Positions 43,331 to 54,546 are shown, numbered from the stretch's first letter. The stretch: 64,000 nt of DNA from Sarcophilus harrisii (GCF_902635505.1 NC_045427.1:596891665-596955664), one strand, 5' to 3'. The notes: generated by a model not told the origin, from the letters alone. Translations and numbers: made by a program.

Positions 43331-43570
43331 GGATATAGCAGTGGAGAGAGCATGAGGGCTGGAGTCAAAAAGACCTGAATTCAAATCTGACCTCAGATAT
43401 GTCCTAATTGTGTGATCCTGGGCACGTCACTTCATCCTGTTTGCCTTAGTTTCCTCATCTGTGAAATAAGCTGGAGGAGATGATGACAAGCCATTCAATT
43501 ATCTTTGCCAAGAAAATCTCATATGGGGCCATGAAGTCAGAAATGACTAAAACAACTCAACAATAACAAC
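43331..43570 (+). repeat. Mar1/WSINE-type CORE-SINE, full length
   Basis: Head 'ggatatagcagtggagagag' and 'tgaattcaaatctgacctca', core 'ctgggcacgtcacttcatcc', tail 'atctttgccaagaaaatctc' and the AAC-rich end. Little changed. Confidence 0.93.
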
Positions 43571-43754
43571 TTTAACAAAACCCTCAAGCTATGGAAGGAC
43601 CCAGGTGGTATTGCTCTCCTGAAAGATCAACAGTAACAGCTGACAGAATGTCTTCATGGAAAGAAGATTTCCATATTAAGCAGGACTCAGAGAATACTAA
43701 GTACACATAGGTGGACTTTGGACCTGGCTTTTCAATCTATCATCTTTTACATGC

Positions 43755-43985
43755 AATCTAACAACTTTAATATATTGTCTAGGATTTTAAAATTTGAAAA
43801 GCCCTTTACAAACATCCCATTTGAGCCTCGTAACAACTCAGTGCGATAGTTTTGTCCAGACATTATAATCTCCATTTCACAGATGGAGAAATTGAGGTTC
43901 AAATTAATCTATTTGCTCATTGCCAAACAAAAGAATCATAGGCAAGATGAGTCCATGTTTTTTTGATTCCTCATATAAGGCTATC
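43755..43985 (-). repeat. MIR-family SINE (MIR3-like)
   Basis: 'aaagccctttacaaacatcc', 'tttgagcctcgtaacaactc', core 'cacagatggagaaattgagg' and part of the head. Confidence 0.8.
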
Positions 43986-44021
43986 CACCATAAAATTGCC
44001 TTTGAAAAGTAGTTGGTCAAT

Positions 44022-44240
44022 CATAAAATTCTAGGATTGGATCTGGAAGGAGCTTCCCCCCCCAAAAAAAAAAGGCATTTGATCTAATTCTATTATTTTG
44101 TAGATTAGGAACCGGGACACAGAAAAAGGAAGTAATGCACAAGATCATATCAGCCAAAAGTGACATAGCTGAGGTTCAAACTCAGGTCCTCAGACTCTGA
44201 AACCAGTACTCATTCCCAGGACTCTGCTACTTCTGCATAG
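44022..44240 (-). repeat. MIR-type SINE with CR1/L3-like tail
   Basis: Begins with 'aatcataaaattctaggatt' and 'tggaaggagcttcc', then the core 'ttgtagattaggaaccggga' and 'tcaaactcaggtcctcagac'. An A10 run at 44071-44080 lies in the tail. Confidence 0.75.
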
Positions 44241-44615
44241 CCTCACACGCCATCCCTTTGGCAATTATTAAAAGTATTTGGCTCCAGGAAAACAACAATC
44301 ACATTGAATACCCTGGACCACAGTGGAGTGGAATAAACCCAAGTGGATTGTGACATCAGTTACAACTGAAATCAAGAATGAAATCAAGGATTGAATTCAT
44401 TTCAACTGAAGATTTATTTACAGCTTCCTTGGAGATATTGTTATAGACTCTAGGGAGAAAAGCAGAGCCAAATTCAACAGCAAATAACTCACACAGTGAT
44501 TACGTTTCAGCCAAAGATACCAGTCCAGAACTCAAGAAGCTCCATCAGCTGCAAAGAGTATGTAGCCTGAACCTGTAGAAAAGCAAGTATAAAAGAATAC
44601 TGCCATGAGTTGAAG
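44241..44615. other. Unassigned sequence
   Basis: About 375 bases with no recognised feature. Confidence 0.4.
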
Positions 44616-44617
44616 CC

Positions 44618-44800
44618 AGTCAGTCAATGAACATTTATTAAGTATTTATTATTAAGTAGTAATGACTACTATGTGTCAGACATGCTAAATACTGGGGATA
44701 CAAAAAAGAGATGAAAGACAATCTTTGATCTCCATGAGCTAATAATCTAGTGAAATAGCAAGCAAATATATACAAGCATTATGCAGCATATGGAGGTGTC
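44618..44800 (-). repeat. L2 LINE 3'-end fragment
   Basis: 'cagtcaatgaacatttatta', 'actatgtgtcagacatgcta' and 'ctccatgagctaataatcta'. A short duplication of 'attaagta'-type words interrupts the first block. Confidence 0.8.
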
Positions 44801-45588
44801 CTGAAGATTAAGTTGGGATTTGAATGTGCTTACTTCAGTTGCTAATCCTCACATAAAGATATAAAGAACAGAGTAAGAGCCACAAAGTAACTTAGATTCA
44901 ATTTTTAATTTTTTCTTCAAAATTATGACCTAGAAACTCAATAAAATGAATATTTCTACATATAAAATGTGTTAGAAAAAAAGGATGGTCTGTGAAACTA
45001 TTCATCTATTTAATTTAGATTTACACATTTGTAAAATTTAATGTGTTAGTGCCATTCCTACTCTACCCATCTGTGTCCCTTTCTGAACTTCCTTCTATTT
45101 TCTTCTGAGTATTTTTTGAATATTTCAATGAAGCTGAATTCTTTTCCTAGTTTACTTTTGACCCCATCCTCATAGCTGCTCAGGTACTCATGAAGGTCAC
45201 AGAAGAAACAATTCACTCCATAGGGCCAGATCTAATTATATATGCATGGGAATGTGAAGCCACAACAAAGTAGAAAGACCCCACATATTTTCTTAAAGTA
45301 CTTAATTTTTCTGAGTCATAACATTGCAAATTTACTTTTCCCTCCTCGAGTTGGGCAGAAGGTCAAGTTTTTTGGGAGAGGAAGGGAAGAAAGGAAGAAG
45401 GAAAGTGAATCCATGTTGTCATATATTGGAGACTTTAGGCAGATCACATAAATAGAATGACAGGCAATTACAGGAGAAAATGTCTGTATCAATCCCATTT
45501 GAATATGAACTTAACCTCTTCAGGGACCAAAGTTAAGAAAGAACAGTATTCTCCAGTTTGGATGGATATTTAATTATCAGTCTACTGA
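44801..45588. other. Unassigned sequence
   Basis: No recognised gene or repeat. A 69-codon plus-strand frame and a 60-codon minus-strand frame overlap near 45242-45498 without any domain. Confidence 0.45.
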
Positions 45589-45589
45589 C

Positions 45590-45705
45590 TGGTATTCATT
45601 ATTTATTAAGTACAGTCAGGCACTGTTAGGTGTTGAGGATACAAAGAAAGACAAAAGATATGTAACTCATCTCTTCCTTTGAATAATGACAAAAGACAAT
45701 GTAAT
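45590..45705 (-). repeat. L2 LINE 3'-end fragment
   Basis: 'ttatttattaagtacagtca', 'gcactgttaggtgttgagga' and 'gatatgtaactcatctcttc'. Confidence 0.7.
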
Positions 45706-45824
45706 AGACTTTGATGATTGATTAAGAAACGGAATTGTTTCAGCCCAGAGATACAAAATTATTCCAGAAAGAATCCTATGCATAGAAATGGAATGGACTC
45801 CCTTGTGAGTTTAGATTGTTAACC

Positions 45825-45870
45825 GTCAGTCCACACAAATTTATTAAGTACCTGGGATGTGGTAGAGGGG
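45825..45870 (-). repeat. L2 LINE 3'-end short fragment
   Basis: 'acacaaatttattaagtacc' then 'tgggatgtggtag'. Only the first block is kept. Confidence 0.5.
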
Positions 45871-45971
45871 ATTCATGGAATAAGGAGAAAATTTGGCTTG
45901 GTAACCTCTGAGACCTTCTCCAAATCTTGGATTCCAATAATATTTTTCCATTTTTTGAACTTTTATTCATG

Positions 45972-46870
45972 ATCAATGACTCAATCAACCAACCAAGAAG
46001 CACTAAATAAAAATACTTGCTCTGCACCAAGAATTGGGCTAAGAGCCAGGAATAAAAAGATGAAAAACAAAATAATCTGTCTGCAAGATGCTTATATTCT
46101 AAAGGGGAGATGATAAGTACATATCTAAATAAATATTTATGTATGTAAAATGTGTAAATACATATTTAGATGTGTATCCATCTTGTATATATGGAATATA
46201 TATATTTATTTAGATGTGTATCCATAAAATATATGCAAGATGAGTTGGGCAATAGCTACCTTTGCAGTTGGGGGAATCAGAAAGTTTCATGGAGAAGGTA
46301 ATGTTTAAACTATGTTTTGAAGGAAAGCGGAGATTGCAAGAAAGGGAGATGAAGAGAGAGAACATATCAAACATAGAGATAGCAAGGATAAACACAGAGC
46401 TAATAGATGTGGGATATGAGGGGGTGTGTATAAAAGAGAGACAGATAGACAGAGACAGAGAAATAGAGAGACAGAGAGAGGGGGAGGAGGAGGGAAAGGG
46501 CAAAGGAAAGGGAACAGAGGGAGAAGGAGAGGGAGAAAGAATAGGCAAATATTGCTAGACTGTTGAGCATGAGGAGGAAAAAAAGCAGAACAAGACTGAA
46601 GATACAGGAAGGACCAAGGTTCTGAAGATATTTAAAAGTCAAGCTGAGAAGTATACATTCGATCCTAAAAGTAATAGAGAATCAGTTAGTTAATTGAGCA
46701 AGAGAGTGACATAATTGTTTTGATAATCGACTGGAGGTTGGGTTGGAGTAGGGAGAAACTTGAAGCAGTGGAGCCAAATAGAATTGTATTGCAATATACT
46801 GGTGAAAGGTAATGAGGGTCTGAAAGAAAATAGAGACTGTTTGACTGGAGAGGAATAGATATATTTCAAT
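45972..46870 (-). repeat. L2 LINE, long reverse fragment
   Basis: 'aaataaaaatacttgctctg', 'gcaagatgcttatattctaa', 'atggagaaggtaatgtttaa', 'gaggaagcggagattg'-type words, 'gagcaagagagtgacataat' and 'aactggaggttgggttggag'-like words match L2 from its 3' end inwards. A purine-rich expansion sits inside at 46430-46545. The young L1 is inserted at its right end. Confidence 0.65.
46430..46545 (+). repeat. GA-rich low-complexity tract
   Basis: AGAG, ACAGAG and GGGAGA units. Overlapping frames of 80-112 codons here are compositional. Confidence 0.93.
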
Positions 46871-46871
46871 C

Positions 46872-46888
46872 AGTGGATGATTTATTTC
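46872..46888. repeat. Target-site duplication of the young L1 (left copy)
   Basis: AGTGGATGATTTATTTC here and AGTGGATGATTATTTC at 48183-48198, differing by one T. They flank the element exactly. Confidence 0.93.
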
Positions 46889-48182
46889 TTTTTTTTTTTT
46901 TTTTTTAATAGCCTTTTATTTACAGGATATATACATGGGTAACTTTACAGCATTAACAATTGCCAAACCTCTTGTTCCAATTTTTCACCTCTTACCCCCC
47001 CACCCCCTCCCCTAAATGGCAGGATGACCAGTAGATGTTAAATATATTAAAATATAACTTAGATACATAATAAGTATACATGACCAAAACATTATTTTGC
47101 TGTACAAAAAGAATCAGACTCTGAATTATTGTACAATTAGCTTGTGAAGGAAATCAGAAATGCAGGTGTGCATAAATATAGGGATTGGGAATTCAATGTA
47201 ATGGTTTTTAGTCATCTCCCAGAGTTCTTTTTCTGGGTATAGCTGGTTCAGTTCATTACTGCTCCATTAGAAATGATTTGGTTGATCTCGTTGCTGAGGA
47301 TGGCCTGATCCATCAGAACTGGTCATCATCTAGTATTGTTGTTGAAGTATATAATGATCTCCTGGTCCTGCTCATTTCACTCAGCATCAGTTCGTGTAAG
47401 TCTCTCCAGGCCTTTCTGAAATCATCCTGTTGGTCATTTCTTACAGAACAGTAATATTCCATAATTTTCATATACCACAATTTATTCAGCCATTCTCCAA
47501 CTGATGGACATCCATTCAGTTTCCAGTTTCTAGCCACTACAAAAAGGGCTGCCACAAACATTCGTGCACATACAGGTCCCTTTCCCTTCTTTATAATCTC
47601 TTTGGGATATAATCCCAGTAGTAACACTGCTGGATCAAAGGGTATGCACAGTTTGATAACTTTTTGAGCATAGTTCCAAACTACTCTCCAAAATGGTTGG
47701 ATTCGTTCACAACTCCACCAACAATGCATCAATGTCCCAGTTTTCCCGCATCCCCTCCAACAATCATCATTATTTTTTCCTGTCATCTTAGCCAATCTGA
47801 CAGGTGTGTAGTGGTATCTTAGAGTTGTCTTAATTTGCATTTCTCTGATTAATAATGACTTGGAGCATCTTTTCATATGACTAGAAATAGTTTCAATTTC
47901 TTCATCTGAGAATTGTCTGTTCATATCCTTTGACCATTTTTCAATTGGAGAATGGCTTGATTTTTTATAAATTAGAGTTAATTCTCTATATATTTTGGAA
48001 ATGAGGCCTTTATCAGAACCTTTGACTGTAAAAATATTTTCCCAGTTTATTGCTTCCCTTCTAATCTTGTCTGCATTAGTTTTGTTTGTACAAAAACTTT
48101 TCAGTTTGGTATAATCGAAATTTTCTATTTTGTGATCAGTAATGATCTCTAGTTCTGCTTTGGTCATAAAGACCTTCCCCTT
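46889..48182 (-). mobile_element. Young L1 LINE insertion, 5'-truncated, open ORF2 tail
   Basis: Role: retrotransposon copy made by target-primed reverse transcription. On the minus strand it reads from a truncated ORF2 into a 3' UTR and ends in a poly(A) of 18 (T run at 46889-46906), with an AATAAA signal about 12 bases before it. Length about 1.29 kb. Target-site duplications of 16-17 bases flank it. The ORF2 frame is open from the very 5' end of the element. It differs clearly from the other L1 copies in its 3' UTR and is much better preserved, so it is the youngest insertion in the window. Confidence 0.97.
47313..48167 (-). CDS. L1 ORF2p C-terminal fragment (not a host gene)
   Basis: Part of the L1 at 46889-48182. 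284 codons from the first Met, with the frame continuing upstream to the truncation point as GKVF-M. It is the C-terminal part of ORF2p, after the reverse transcriptase. The region IEKWSKDMNRQFS, the words LLIREMQIKTTLRYH, then the Cys-His motif CWRGCGKTGTLMHCWWSC (C-x3-C-x7-H-x4-C) at about residues 138-155 are typical of L1. It ends DDDQF then a stop. No break is seen across the fragment, which is unusual for a LINE tail and speaks for recent insertion. It cannot be a functional ORF2p: endonuclease and reverse transcriptase are missing and there is no promoter. Confidence 0.95.
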   Translation of the reverse strand: MTKAELEIITDHKIENFDYTKLKSFCTNKTNADKIRREAINWENIFTVKGSDKGLISKIYRELTLIYKKSSHSPIEKWSKDMNRQFSDEEIETISSHMKRCSKSLLIREMQIKTTLRYHYTPVRLAKMTGKNNDDCWRGCGKTGTLMHCWWSCERIQPFWRVVWNYAQKVIKLCIPFDPAVLLLGLYPKEIIKKGKGPVCARMFVAALFVVARNWKLNGCPSVGEWLNKLWYMKIMEYYCSVRNDQQDDFRKAWRDLHELMLSEMSRTRRSLYTSTTILDDDQF

Positions 48183-48198
48183 AGTGGATGATTATTTC
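48183..48198. repeat. Target-site duplication of the young L1 (right copy)
   Basis: Pairs with 46872-46888. Confidence 0.93.
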
Positions 48199-48389
48199 AA
48201 ATTCTTAACTTTTTCAGTAAAATGATGCTCTTTCAATCTCACTGAATTTAAAGTTTAGGTCTTTAACACCATTTATTCCAACCCTCATCTTGTAGATGAG
48301 GTTTTTCCATAAACAAAGCAATATACATATTCCAAGACCAACAAGAAACTCACTCAAATTATATTATTTGAAAAGATGCATTGGCAATC

Positions 48390-48502
48390 ACTCAATATAA
48401 TGTGTGGCCCCAACCTTGCCACCTTAAGTAAGTCCCTGTAAACTGAGGGGACTGGGTCAGGTGATCTCTCAGTACTTTTTGGTTCTATGAGTCTATGATT
48501 GT
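48390..48502 (+). repeat. MIR-type SINE with CR1/L3-like tail
   Basis: 'ccaccttaagtaagtccctg' (core) followed by 'gggtcaggtgatctctcagt' and 'tctatgagtctatgattg'. Confidence 0.65.
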
Positions 48503-49705
48503 AATATATATGACCCATTCTTTAAGGGATTTAAATATATTTGCCTTTGTAAATTTCACGTGAATCTGGGGTACACTTTTGTATCTAATTGCCTATTTTT
48601 TTCCCTAGGATGAGAAATGTCAGAGTAACTGAGAAAGTTTGAAGTTATATAAATATCAATAAAAATTGAAGGTGAATGAAAGGAATCTCTGAAGGCAGAG
48701 ATTCTATGAAGTCAGTAATTCTCACCATAAAGAACTATAAGAAGCCATATAAAACTCTATATACACATAGACCTTGGTACCATCATGACCTTGGAAACTG
48801 CACTGATAGCTCTACTGTATATCAACATGGCATCCACAAAATGTCCCTAATGATTCTCCAGTACCTGGTCACCCTCAAACAATGTGATGTTTTGAATCAC
48901 CAATACCTGTGAAGTTCTGCTGTCGATGTACCTGAAATCTCCCTCTAAAGAGAATAATTTCTGATATCTGATCCCAGACTAGTGACATGTCCTTCTGTGT
49001 CCTTTTGTTCTTACTAACCTGGTTGGCAGACGCTTTAAGGCGTGTGTCTAGCCTAGTCTCTGTCTCTGCTGACTGGCAGCAGATGAGGAAAGAAGAGGCT
49101 GCATTGTCCACCTTCAAAGAGCAGCAATCAATAATCTCGGAGTAAGACGAGCATAATGGATCCTCCTGTGTACTTGAGCAAGCTTGGAATCTTCCCTGCC
49201 TCAACCATCTCCTCAAAGCTCTCGAGTTGAGACCTGTAATCAGAACCCACATGTATAGTCTTTGTCCCTTAGCACTGCCCCAAACAAAGAACGGCCTAGA
49301 TTTTTTAGAAAAAAGATGCCTTCCTGCATCTTTTTTTCTGCAAAATTAGGATGAGGGTTACAATTTCAAAGAGACATGATTCATTTTTTCCCATTCCCCA
49401 AAGGCAGGAAGGTTTGAAAAACTCAAAAAGTAAACACCACACCCTGTCCAAAGAAAAGCAGAGCCTCCCTTTCCCCCCAGCGGAATTTCACTCAGTGGGT
49501 CCACATGCCCCAGGATCTTCCAAAACAAAACCTGACCATCCGGTCACAGAGGGCACTTCCTGTTTTCAGTAGCAATGTGATGCTTTCCCTCCTGCATGTC
49601 CTCAGCTCCAGGAATCCACAGAGCCGGGAAAGATGGATCCCAGACTGAAAGGAAGGTCCCTGAGGTTTCTTGTAGACACTTCTCACAGCTTATAGAGTCT
49701 TCTTG
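48503..49705. other. Unassigned, possibly single-copy block
   Basis: About 1.2 kb without a recognised repeat. A minus-strand frame of 125 codons (48875-49252) has no domain I know; it lacks a credible start context and I do not call it a gene. Confidence 0.45.
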
Positions 49706-49707
49706 GC

Positions 49708-49824
49708 CACTCAACGAGTCAAATATTTATTGAGCCCCTACTGGGTAGATCACAGGGATACAAGTAGAAAGAAAATGAAGCAATCCCTACTTATCATGGG
49801 CTTACATCCTGATGTAGTGGAAAG

Positions 49825-49825
<1 letters not shown>
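49708..49825 (-). repeat. L2 LINE 3'-end fragment
   Basis: 'tcaaatatttattgagcccc' and 'gggcttacatcctgatgtag'. Confidence 0.8.

Positions 49826-49870
<45 letters not shown>
49826..49870. repeat. (TAA)n microsatellite
   Basis: About 14 uninterrupted TAA units between the L2 and the MIR. Confidence 0.97.
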
Positions 49871-49872
49871 CT

Positions 49873-50128
49873 CTGGTAAATATGCATTTATATAATGCTT
49901 TAAGGTTTTCAAAGAATTTTACAAATATAATCTATTTTATCATCACAATGACCTAGGAGATAGATAATATATTCCCCATATTTGTATAGATAAAAAAAAA
50001 AACTGAAGCAGATGGATGTTAAATGTCTTACACAGTGACATACAGTTAGAAAATATGTCTGAGGGTACGTTTGAAATGAGGTTTTCTTGGCTCAAGGTCC
50101 AGCTCTATACACTGTAATATCCAATGCT
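49873..50128 (-). repeat. MIR-family SINE (MIR3-like)
   Basis: Tail 'aaatatgcatttatataatg' and 'tttaaggttttcaaagaatt', core 'aaaaaaactgaagcagatgg', head 'ccagctctatacactgtaat'. Confidence 0.85.
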
Positions 50129-50129
50129 C

Positions 50130-50420
50130 ACACACATACATATTACATGTATGTATGTGTGTGTATATTACACACATATATATACACAATAAATATATAG
50201 ATATGGTATATATCTATATAGAGATACTTCTATATAAATATATAGATATGGTATATATAGATAGATAGATACCTTCTATACAAATATATAGATATGGTAT
50301 ATATAAAATATATGCACATATATTATGATGTGTGCATATGTTATATACACACATATATGCACATGTGTGTGCATATGTATGCTTTACAGGTATTAAGTGT
50401 GAGCATGTATGCACATGCAT
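50130..50420. repeat. AT/TG-rich satellite-like tract
   Basis: TATG, CACA and ATAT units. Contains three copies of a 45-46 base unit with 'aaatatatagatatggtata', starting at 50191, 50236 and 50282. Confidence 0.9.
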
Positions 50421-50564
50421 ATGAATTTTCAGCATATAAAGTAAATGAATGCATATGTATAAAATGTGATTAAATATAAAAGAACATCAAAGGGAGTATA
50501 TATAGTGTTAGCAGTCTTCCTGTTCCCTGACCTTGGCTCCAAACTACCTAGGTCAACACTTCCA

Positions 50565-50760
50565 ATGGAGTCCTTGGATTCCCAGGGGGTCATAAGATAG
50601 ATTTCAAAGGGGGAGGTCTGTGAATTAATGTCCTTTAAAATATTTTGATAATTATTTCTGTAAAAATCGATTTCATTTGTAATCCTAAGTATTTTATTTT
50701 ATGCATTTAAAAACATAGACTTCACCAGACTGTCAAAAGAGTTCCTAACTTCTCCCCCTC
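50565..50760 (+). mobile_element. hAT-like non-autonomous DNA transposon (MITE)
   Basis: 'ggagtccttggattcccagg', 'cataagatagatttcaaagg', 'cctaagtattttattttatg' and 'acttcaccagactgtcaaaa' in order; the same blocks occur at 11940-12142 and 62630-62858. Confidence 0.75.
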
Positions 50761-50839
50761 AAAAAAGATTAAGAACTCTATTTTCTTTCTTCTACTCTCT
50801 ACTTATTACTTTATCTGCCTGGTATTTGTTAATTGTCCT

Positions 50840-50975
50840 TGACTTAGAATCACGGCCTTATGGATGCCTGGTATGTTTGAGAGGGACTTCAGAGTTTATC
50901 TCTTATCCAGCCCTCCCACATAATAAATAATGAACCAAGGTGCAGAATGATTATAAGATGTGCTGAAGGTCTCAA
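50840..50975 (-). repeat. MIR-type SINE with CR1/L3-like tail
   Basis: Begins 'gacttagaatcacggcctta', then 'gagagggacttcagagttta' and 'cttatccagccctcccacat'. Core only weakly kept. Confidence 0.55.
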
Positions 50976-51695
50976 TCAAGCCAAAGCAGATTTTATGTGA
51001 TTTTCACAAGATAGATGGATTTGGATTCTGTCATCTTCATTGGAACAGAGCATCCCCTTTGGAACGGGAAATTGCAGGGCAATATATGGCACTTCTGGAT
51101 GCCAAACACATGACCACGGGATCTCTCAAAAAACTGGTCTTGATCCTTTTGTACTTTTCTGTAATCTTTATGAGAGTTCCTGGTTTCTTTTCAAAGTGTT
51201 TTGTAAGTTTTGTCTTTAAATTCTTTTATATTTGGTCTTTAAGGAAGTCTTCATTCAGAACTTCCCAACTGTCATCTCTCATTGAGTCAGATGCCCACGT
51301 AGTCTTATTCTTACTACTTTCCCTAGAGAATGGGGGAGGAGAAAGAGAAGGAGGAGGGAGAGAGAGACTTTTTGGCTTGAAGTGTGCTGTATGCAGACCA
51401 GTCCTGACAGCACATATGCTGTTATTTTGCAGAAACAAAAGCAATAAATGACTGTTTAAACAGGGAAACCATGAAAAGAAAAACACAAAGCATTGGGAGT
51501 GGAAAGGAGGAGAACAGGAAGAGAAATATTTCTCCCACAAACAGAGAGGGAGGAAAAGATATGTTTTGGCTGAAAGTATGTGTTCTAAGGTCTTTCTCTA
51601 CATTGTGTTACCTTTCTATAGCAGGGATTTTTTGCCTTACTTTTCTAACATTCTGGAAGGCCTCTAGATTTGTCAAGAAAAGTATCACATCAGTG
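50976..51695. other. Unassigned sequence with a 163-codon frame
   Basis: The frame at 50960-51451 (plus) is the longest one in the window that lies outside recognised repeats and simple tracts. It has a hydrophobic middle (about residues 58-92) but no domain or signal I recognise, no splice support, and it starts inside a MIR fragment. A chance frame is the simplest reading. Confidence 0.4.
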
Positions 51696-51699
51696 TGGG

Positions 51700-52287
51700 G
51701 GAAATAAAAGAAAGAAGTGTAGTAGTGCCTGATTTCAAACTATATTATAAAATGGTAATAATCAAAACAATCTGGTACTGGCTGAGAAATAATGGTGGGT
51801 TGGTGGAATAGATTGAATACACAATACAAAGTAGCAAATTATCATAGTAATCTAGTGTTTGATTAATTCAAAGAGCCAAGTTTTTGTGGCAAAAGCTCAC
51901 TCTTTGAAAAAAATTATTAGAAAAATTGTAAAGTGGTTTGTCAAAAACTAGATGTAGACCAACATCTCACACTGTATACCAAGATAAATGATGTAGACAT
52001 AAAAGGTGAAATCATAAAAGAGGGAAGCATGGAAAAATATATCCACGAGACCTACACATAAAGGAAGGTCTTATGAGCAAACAAGAGATAGAAAAGATCA
52101 AAGGAAGAAAAATGGATAATGCTGATTACATGAAATATTTTTTTCCACAAACAAAATTAATGCAACCAAAATTAGAAGGAAAAAAGAAAATCAGGGGAGA
52201 GGAATAATTTTACAAATTTCTCTGATAAAATTTCATTTCTCAAATGTATGGGGAACTAAGACAAATTTACACACACACACACATACA

Positions 52288-52326
<39 letters not shown>

Positions 52327-53340
52327 ATACACACACAGAGAGACATTTCCCAATTGATAAATGGTCAAATGATATGAACAAGCAGTTTTAAGAAGAAATC
52401 AAAGCTATCAGTAATCACATGGGGAAAAAAAAAGTTTATATCACCATTGATTAGGAAAAAAAACAATTAAAACAACTCTGAGATGTCATATCACATTTAT
52501 CAGATTGCCTAAAGTGACAGAAAAAAAAGCACAAGATATGTTAGAGGAGATATGGAAAAACTGGGACACATACACTATTAGTGGAATTTTAAACTGATCC
52601 AACCATTCTGTAGAACAATTTGGAACTATGCCCAAAGGGCTATAAAATTGTCCATACCCTTTGATCTAGCAATATCACGACTAGGTCTATATCCCAAAAA
52701 GATAAAAGAGAAAAGATCCATTTGTACAAAAATATTTATAGCAATTCTTTTTATGAAAGCAAAGAATTTAAAACAGGAAATTCTTATCACTTGGGATATG
52801 GCTGAATAAGTTGTAGTATATGATTGTAATAGAATACTATTGTGCTATAAGAAATAAAGAGCAGTATGGTTTCAGAAAAAAAGCTGTAAACACTTAAATG
52901 AAGTATACAAATGAAAGGGAGAAGAACCAAGAATATATTGTATACAATAACAGCAATATTGTAAAGATAATCAACTGTGAAAAACTTAACTATTCTGATC
53001 AAGACAATGATCCAAGACTAGAATTCTAAAGTACTCATGATGTAAAAATGCTCTTACCTTCACAGACAGAACTGATATACTTTGTGAATAAAGATTAAAC
53101 AAAACTTTTTTAACCTTCTTTATTTTTCTTGCTTTTATATGTTTTCTTTTATAGCATGGCTCATATGAAAATATGTTTTGTAAGACTTCACATATATAAT
53201 GATATATTGCTTGCTTTCTCAAGAGGCAAGAGAGAGGCAACAGAAAGGATAAGACCTTGGAAATCAATTTTTAAAGTATGTTTAAAAATACTTTTACATG
53301 TAACTGGAAAATATTTAATGAACTAATTTTTTAAAAAAAG
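51700..53340 (+). mobile_element. L1 LINE, 3' third of ORF2 and 3' UTR
   Basis: 'gatttcaaactatattataa', 'aatctggtactggctgagaa', 'gaccaacatctcacactgta', 'cccaattgataaatggtcaa', 'acaactctgagatgtcatat', 'ccataccctttgatctagca' and 'tggctgaataagttgtagta' run in L1 ORF2 order, and the 3' UTR ends with 'catgtaactggaaaatattt'. A (CA)n microsatellite has grown inside it. Several frame breaks; older than the 46.9-kb copy. Confidence 0.93.
52269..52343. repeat. (CA)n microsatellite inside L1
   Basis: ACAC units with a few ACAT interruptions, followed by CAGAGAGA. Confidence 0.95.
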
Positions 53341-54288
53341 AAAAGTAATTTTCCCATTCAGGTATGTAAGGTCTAAAATTTGACCATCAGACAGTTAAGC
53401 TACCATTTTAATTTTTTTAAATGTTAAGAGGGAATAAAAAAAATTTTAAAATTAAGGTGCTAGAAAGGTCTTTAGACATTTGTCTAAATCAATAGTTTCA
53501 TTTTATTTTAGATCCAGAAAGAAGAAGGGTCATTCAGCTCATTAGTGATATTGGCAGGCCTTAGTCAATCTCAGTTACCCTACTGTTGTAGGGTACAAAT
53601 TAAATAAACTTTTTTGCTATCTTCAACTGTTTCCCCATAATTATGTTTTTCTCCCTTGTTGATGATGCATTGGGAATAAAAAAAAGCTGAGCCTGTAATC
53701 AGCTTTAATGGAGTCATTTCACTGCCTAAGCTCCCTCATGGTACCAACCAACCTCAGCTCTTTCTAACTAACTAACTAACTAAGAGGAAATGACTTCTTT
53801 CTGATAATCACAGAGAATGTCTTAAGGCACTTTGACTGGTACCACATCCTTCCCCTTTCATAAACAACAACAATAACAACAACAAAATGAAGGAATCTCA
53901 AGTATTAGCAGTTCCCCCAGGGTGTCAGTAAAAGCACATGATATTTTTTTTTCCAGTCTGAGATCTCATTTGAGTTAGCCTGTCATTAGAACTAATATTT
54001 TCCTCCCAGTTATTCTTTAAAATTAACCACAGATGTAAAAGATAATTTGTCTAAAGTTCTGAAGATCGTTTATTTTTACCTTCAACCTTTCCTTCTTAGC
54101 CATCTTCTTAAAGGATCTTCACTTTTTCCCCTCCTAACAAGAGATAGATAAAATATAAACTTTTGTACAAAAAGTGGCATAGACATTCCCAAGACGCATA
54201 TTACTTGGAAAAGAGATGAACTGATCACCTAGGAGACAGTAGAACACTCTGTGTGTTGCAATAGTGTCCACAAAATATTAAAAGAATG
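53341..54288. other. Unassigned sequence with two short repeats
   Basis: A CTAA repeat at 53763-53781 and a CAA repeat at 53862-53886 stand out. A weak MIR-like piece may lie near 53465-53560. Nothing else is recognised. Confidence 0.45.
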
Positions 54289-54291
54289 TTA

Positions 54292-54546
54292 GAAGCAACC
54301 AAATGGTACAGCAGATAGAATGCTGGATCTGGAGTGAAGAAGACCTAACTTCAAATCCAGACTTAGAGACGTAAGTTTAGAGATCCTGGGCAAGTCACTT
54401 AATTTCTATCTGCCTCAAGTTGCTTAACTGTAATATAAGAATAATGATAACACAGCCCCCCTCAGGATTGTTGAGAGAATGTTATGAGATAATATTTGTA
54501 AATGGCTTTAAAATGCATGATACATAATAGATAATAAATGCTTATT
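54292..54546 (+). repeat. MIR-family SINE with tRNA-like head
   Basis: Head 'agcagatagaatgctggatc', 'taacttcaaatccagactta', core 'cctgggcaagtcacttaatt', tail 'aataatgataacacagcccc' and 'gagataatatttgtaaatgg'. Confidence 0.88.

Noticed and set aside
46210-46558. Overlapping frames of 80-112 codons on both strands
   Set aside because: Compositional frames over the GA-rich tract inside an L2 fragment.
48875-49252. 125-codon minus-strand frame as a possible gene
   Set aside because: No recognisable domain, no splice sites I can support, and no promoter or poly(A) evidence.
50130-50420. CRISPR-like array, from regularly spaced repeats of about 45 bases
   Set aside because: Units are adjacent AT-rich tandem repeats with no distinct spacers, in a eukaryotic genome.
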